Assembly: GCA_948750805.1 (NCBI GenBank)
Contig: CAPZYV010000041.1
Coordinates: 1-8,163 of the forward strand
DNA length: 8,163 bases
DNA from: an uncultured Bacilli bacterium
GTDB taxonomy: Bacteria; Bacillota_I; Bacilli_A; RF39; UBA660
Direction of reading: 5' to 3'
Of the stretch, positions 6,046-8,163 are shown piece after piece. Position 1 is the first letter of the stretch, and each line of letters starts with the position of its first letter. Below the pieces are notes generated by a model. That model was not told where the DNA came from, ran no database searches, and saw nothing but the letters and a program-made list of their open reading frames with translations. The position numbers were made by a program, and so were the translations under genes.

Positions 6046-7056
6046 ATGAAAATATTAGTAACAGGTGGTACTGGATATATAGGAAGTCATACATGTGTAG
6101 AATTATTAAATAATGGACATGAAGTTATTATTGTTGATAACTTATATAATTCTAAAAAAGAAGTAATATCTAAAATAGAAGAGATAACTAATAAAAAAGT
6201 TAAGTTTTATGAAGCAGATATATGTGACAAAAATTTATTAAGTACTATTTTTAGAGAAAATGATATTGATGCAGTAATGCATTTTGCTGGATTAAAAGCT
6301 GTAGGTGAATCTGTAAAAACACCTATAACATATTATCGTAATAACATTGATTCTACACTTAGTCTTGTAGAAGTCATGAACGAGTTTAATTGTAAAAATT
6401 TAGTTTTTTCATCTAGTGCAACTATATATGGTGAACAAAATAAACCTGCTTATGTAGAAACTATGTCTCGTAAAGAACCAACAAGTCCTTATGGTAAAAC
6501 TAAAGCAATGATTGAACAAATATTAGAAGATTTAAGTATTAGTGACCCAGAGTGGAAAATCACTTTACTTAGATACTTTAATCCTATTGGTGCCCATAAA
6601 AGTGGATTAATAGGAGAAGACCCTAATGGTATTCCTAATAATCTAATGCCATATATTTTAAATGTTGCAATTGGAGAATTACCAGTTTTAACTATTTTTG
6701 GTGATGACTATAATACACCTGATGGAACATGCATTAGAGATTACATACATGTTGTAGATTTAGCTAAAGGACATATAAAGGCACTAGAACATGCTTGTAA
6801 TAGTAATTCGGGTGTTTATATTTATAATTTAGGTTCAGGTAGAGGTATAAGTGTTAAAGAAATTGTAACTACTTTTGAAAAAGTTAATAATTTAAAATTA
6901 AATTATAAATTTGGACCTCGTCGTGAAGGTGATTTACCAGGATTTTATGCAGATGCTACTAAAGCATTAAAAGAATTAAATTGGAAAACGGAAGAAACAC
7001 TTGAAAGTATGTGTAAAGATAGTTTTAATTATATAAAAAAACAAAAAAATAATTAA
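6046..7056 (+). CDS. galE: UDP-glucose 4-epimerase GalE
   Basis: A 336-aa short-chain dehydrogenase/reductase of the extended type that interconverts UDP-glucose and UDP-galactose in the cytoplasm using tightly bound NAD. The Rossmann motif GGTGYIG (7-13) starts the protein. HFAGLKAVGES (about 82-92) is the GalE-specific segment, and the catalytic triad Ser124 (SSSATIYG), Tyr149 and Lys153 (YGKTK) sits at the same positions as in the 338-aa E. coli enzyme. RYFNPIGAH and the C-terminal RREGDLPGFYAD are also diagnostic. At the substrate-gate position (E. coli Tyr299, human Cys307) there is Phe300. A bulky residue there suggests UDP-Glc/UDP-Gal rather than GlcNAc/GalNAc preference. A good ribosome binding site lies 6-7 nt upstream of the ATG. 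It likely supplies UDP-Gal for the adjacent polysaccharide genes and/or the Leloir pathway. Codons are visibly less AT-biased than in the polysaccharide operon. Confidence 0.97.
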   Translation: MKILVTGGTGYIGSHTCVELLNNGHEVIIVDNLYNSKKEVISKIEEITNKKVKFYEADICDKNLLSTIFRENDIDAVMHFAGLKAVGESVKTPITYYRNNIDSTLSLVEVMNEFNCKNLVFSSSATIYGEQNKPAYVETMSRKEPTSPYGKTKAMIEQILEDLSISDPEWKITLLRYFNPIGAHKSGLIGEDPNGIPNNLMPYILNVAIGELPVLTIFGDDYNTPDGTCIRDYIHVVDLAKGHIKALEHACNSNSGVYIYNLGSGRGISVKEIVTTFEKVNNLKLNYKFGPRREGDLPGFYADATKALKELNWKTEETLESMCKDSFNYIKKQKNN

Positions 7057-7113
7057 AAGTATGCAAAAAATGACAAATATCGCAGTAAAGTAATAGTAAA
7101 ATTTACAAAAAAC

Positions 7114-7142
7114 TTGATTTTTTAATGAAATATGGATATAAT
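7114..7142 (+). promoter_or_regulatory. Strong sigma-A-type promoter of the surface-protein/sortase operon
   Basis: TTGATT (7114-7119), a 17-nt spacer and a perfect TATAAT (7137-7142) form the best promoter match in the window. An A-tract (7107-7112) lies directly upstream like an UP element. Predicted start is near 7149, just before the AAAGGAGG ribosome binding site (7153-7160), which is 8 nt from the ATG. Together these predict high expression. Confidence 0.75.
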
Positions 7143-7168
7143 AAGTCCTAGAAAAGGAGGAATTATAA

Positions 7169-7693
7169 ATGAAAAAAATAATGCCATTAGTTATTGCTTT
7201 AGTATTATCATTATGTTTTGTTACAACTGCAAGTGCAAAAGTAAATGACAAATTATTAAATTATGCTAAAAGCACTCATAAAGTTGCAGGCGAAAATGTT
7301 AAACTTTCAAATAGCGATATTGTTAAAGTTGAAAGATATTTAACACAAAATGAAGTAACTGACGCAGAAGCTACACAAATTATTGCTAAAATGGATGAAA
7401 TCATTGCTGTATTAGATAAAGCTGGTGAATCTGATTTATCTAAATTAAGCGATGCCACAAAAGATAAAGTTTTATCTTTAGCTAAAGAAGCTGCAGCTGT
7501 AGTTGGCGCTACTTTATCATATGATAATTCTAGTAAGGTTTTAACTGTTTACCAAAATGGAACTAAAATTGAAGCTATTTCAGTTAACCCATATTTAAAA
7601 CAAACAGGAAGCACTAACTTAATGTATGTTGTAGCAGGTATTACTGTACTTGGAATTGCTGCTGTTATCGTAAGAAAGAAATTAAATGCTTAA
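7169..7693 (+). CDS. Small secreted cell-wall-anchored protein with LKQTG sorting signal
   Basis: A 174-aa protein with a Sec signal peptide (residues 1-23: KK, hydrophobic core, then ASA before Lys24), so it is exported. The mature part begins with a charged, mostly helical segment (about 25-118, with runs such as EATQIIAKMDEIIAVL and LSLAKEAAAVVG). A short beta-rich stretch (about 118-140, YDNSSKVLTVYQNGTKI) follows. The end resembles a cell-wall sorting signal: LKQTGS (143-148), a hydrophobic segment (about 151-168) and RKK (169-171). Pro of LPXTG is replaced by Lys. The next gene is a sortase overlapping by 8 nt, strongly suggesting this is its substrate, cleaved between Thr146 and Gly147. 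Cys16 is not a lipobox cysteine because the preceding residue is Leu. A strong promoter and perfect Shine-Dalgarno suggest abundance. I do not recognise a specific function; a structural or scaffold surface role is a guess. Confidence 0.82.
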   Translation: MKKIMPLVIALVLSLCFVTTASAKVNDKLLNYAKSTHKVAGENVKLSNSDIVKVERYLTQNEVTDAEATQIIAKMDEIIAVLDKAGESDLSKLSDATKDKVLSLAKEAAAVVGATLSYDNSSKVLTVYQNGTKIEAISVNPYLKQTGSTNLMYVVAGITVLGIAAVIVRKKLNA

Positions 7694-8163
7694 TAAGAGC
7701 AACAAAAATTTAATAATAAAGGCAACTATTAAGAACTTAATGGTTGCTTTTATCTATACAGCAGTTTTTTTAAGTTTAGTATTTTTCCTTTTCCATAAAG
7801 AAATAAAGGATGTAGCAACAACTATCAACCTAATTTCTATTAAAACTTCAAATAAAATATTAGAAGATATTAAATTTAATTTTGAAAGTAATACCTTAAC
7901 AAGTTATCCAGAATATGGAACTAAATATGCTAACATAGAAATTCCATCATTAGAAATTGATTTACCAGTATTTTACGGAGATACTTTAGCAATTTTAAAA
8001 AATGGTGTAGGTCACTCTAGTGGTAGCTATTTTCCAGGCGAAGGTGGAAGAATCCTTTATATGGGACATAATAATGCTGGAATATTAAGAAAATTAAGTG
8101 AAATCAAAAAGAATGCCTCAATAATAGTAAAAACAACATATGGAACATATACCTACAAAGTAT
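7686..8163 (+). CDS. Sortase (class D-like), 3'-truncated by window edge
   Basis: The first 159 residues of a membrane-anchored transpeptidase that cleaves sorting signals of secreted proteins and joins them to the cell wall outside the membrane. A Lys-rich N-terminus is followed by one membrane segment (about 19-36, beginning MVAFIYTAVF), giving an N-in, C-out topology. The sortase beta-barrel then shows IEIPSLEIDLPVFYGD, GVGHSSGSYFPGEGG and YMGHNN, with the catalytic His at 128. The catalytic Cys (TLxTC) and Arg lie beyond the window. PGEGG before GHN and the overall spacing favour class D, though GHN also occurs in class B, so the class is tentative. The start at 7686 overlaps the surface-protein gene by 8 nt and has only a weak purine-rich site, suggesting translational coupling. 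An alternative Met at 7740 would delete the basic N-terminus and is less likely. Confidence 0.88.
   Translation, partial: MLNKSNKNLIIKATIKNLMVAFIYTAVFLSLVFFLFHKEIKDVATTINLISIKTSNKILEDIKFNFESNTLTSYPEYGTKYANIEIPSLEIDLPVFYGDTLAILKNGVGHSSGSYFPGEGGRILYMGHNNAGILRKLSEIKKNASIIVKTTYGTYTYKV

Noticed and set aside
7023..7058. 10-bp inverted repeat TTTTAATTAT/ATAATTAAAA at the end of galE as a terminator
   Set aside because: The stem is A-T only with a 16-nt A-rich loop and no T-tract on the plus strand. Repeats like this are expected by chance here.
7214..7216. Cys16 of the surface protein as a lipoprotein lipobox
   Set aside because: The preceding residue is Leu, not Gly/Ala/Ser, and an AxA signal-peptidase I site follows at residues 21-23.
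6976..7251. Minus-strand open frame across the galE/surface-protein junction
   Set aside because: It overlaps two good genes and a strong plus-strand promoter. The Phe/Ile-rich translation is what antisense of A-rich DNA gives.
7276..7458. Minus-strand open frame inside the surface-protein gene
   Set aside because: It is a shadow of an Ala/Lys-rich coding sequence with no initiation signals.
1..8163. Mycoplasma-type code with TGA as Trp
   Set aside because: TGA ends the glycosyltransferase and pyruvyl transferase genes at positions that fit family lengths, and Trp is encoded by TGG throughout.

Overview
The window is very AT-rich and shows strong AAAGGAGG-type ribosome binding sites and a Gram-positive-style sortase with its substrate. 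TGA acts as a stop (for example at 831-833 and 1958-1960) and TGG encodes Trp. This fits a low-GC Firmicute (Bacilli/Erysipelotrichia/Clostridia-like, probably host-associated) using the standard bacterial code, and argues against UGA-reading Mycoplasma/Spiroplasma. The genus cannot be named from the sequence. All supported genes lie on the + strand.

Region 1 (1 to about 4545) is the 3' part of a surface-polysaccharide locus, packed as one operon. It contains the end of a GT2 glycosyltransferase, a polysaccharide pyruvyl transferase family protein, a Wzx-type flippase, and a ferredoxin/FrhB-like iron-sulfur protein of the kind that often sits beside such pyruvyl transferases. Gaps are 14 nt, 4 nt and an 8-nt overlap. 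A hairpin that includes the last stop codon, followed by a T-rich stretch, probably ends the transcript. The likely division of labour is sugar addition, decoration of the repeat unit, and export of the lipid-linked unit across the membrane. The FrhB-like protein probably performs an unidentified redox or modification step.

Region 2 (about 4557-5966) is a self-contained toxin-antitoxin-like module: a 108-aa RelE/HigB-like toxin gene overlapping by 11 nt a 344-aa protein that fuses a HigA-like XRE helix-turn-helix to an ImmA/IrrE (HExxH) metallopeptidase domain. Its putative promoter has an extended -10, and a perfect 9-bp inverted repeat lies between and over the promoter elements, where an autorepressor would bind.

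Region 3 (about 5975-7056) is galE, UDP-glucose 4-epimerase, with its own extended -10 promoter. It could supply UDP-galactose to the polysaccharide pathway next door.

Region 4 (about 7114 to the end) is a cell-surface operon with the best promoter and best Shine-Dalgarno in the window. It encodes a small secreted protein with a C-terminal cell-wall-sorting-like tail whose motif is LKQTG rather than LPXTG. An overlapping sortase gene follows and is cut off by the window end before its catalytic Cys and Arg. The likely logic is one abundant wall protein with its own sortase.

No RNA genes, CRISPR arrays, insertion sequences or attachment sites were seen. No gene-free stretch exceeds about 115 bases.
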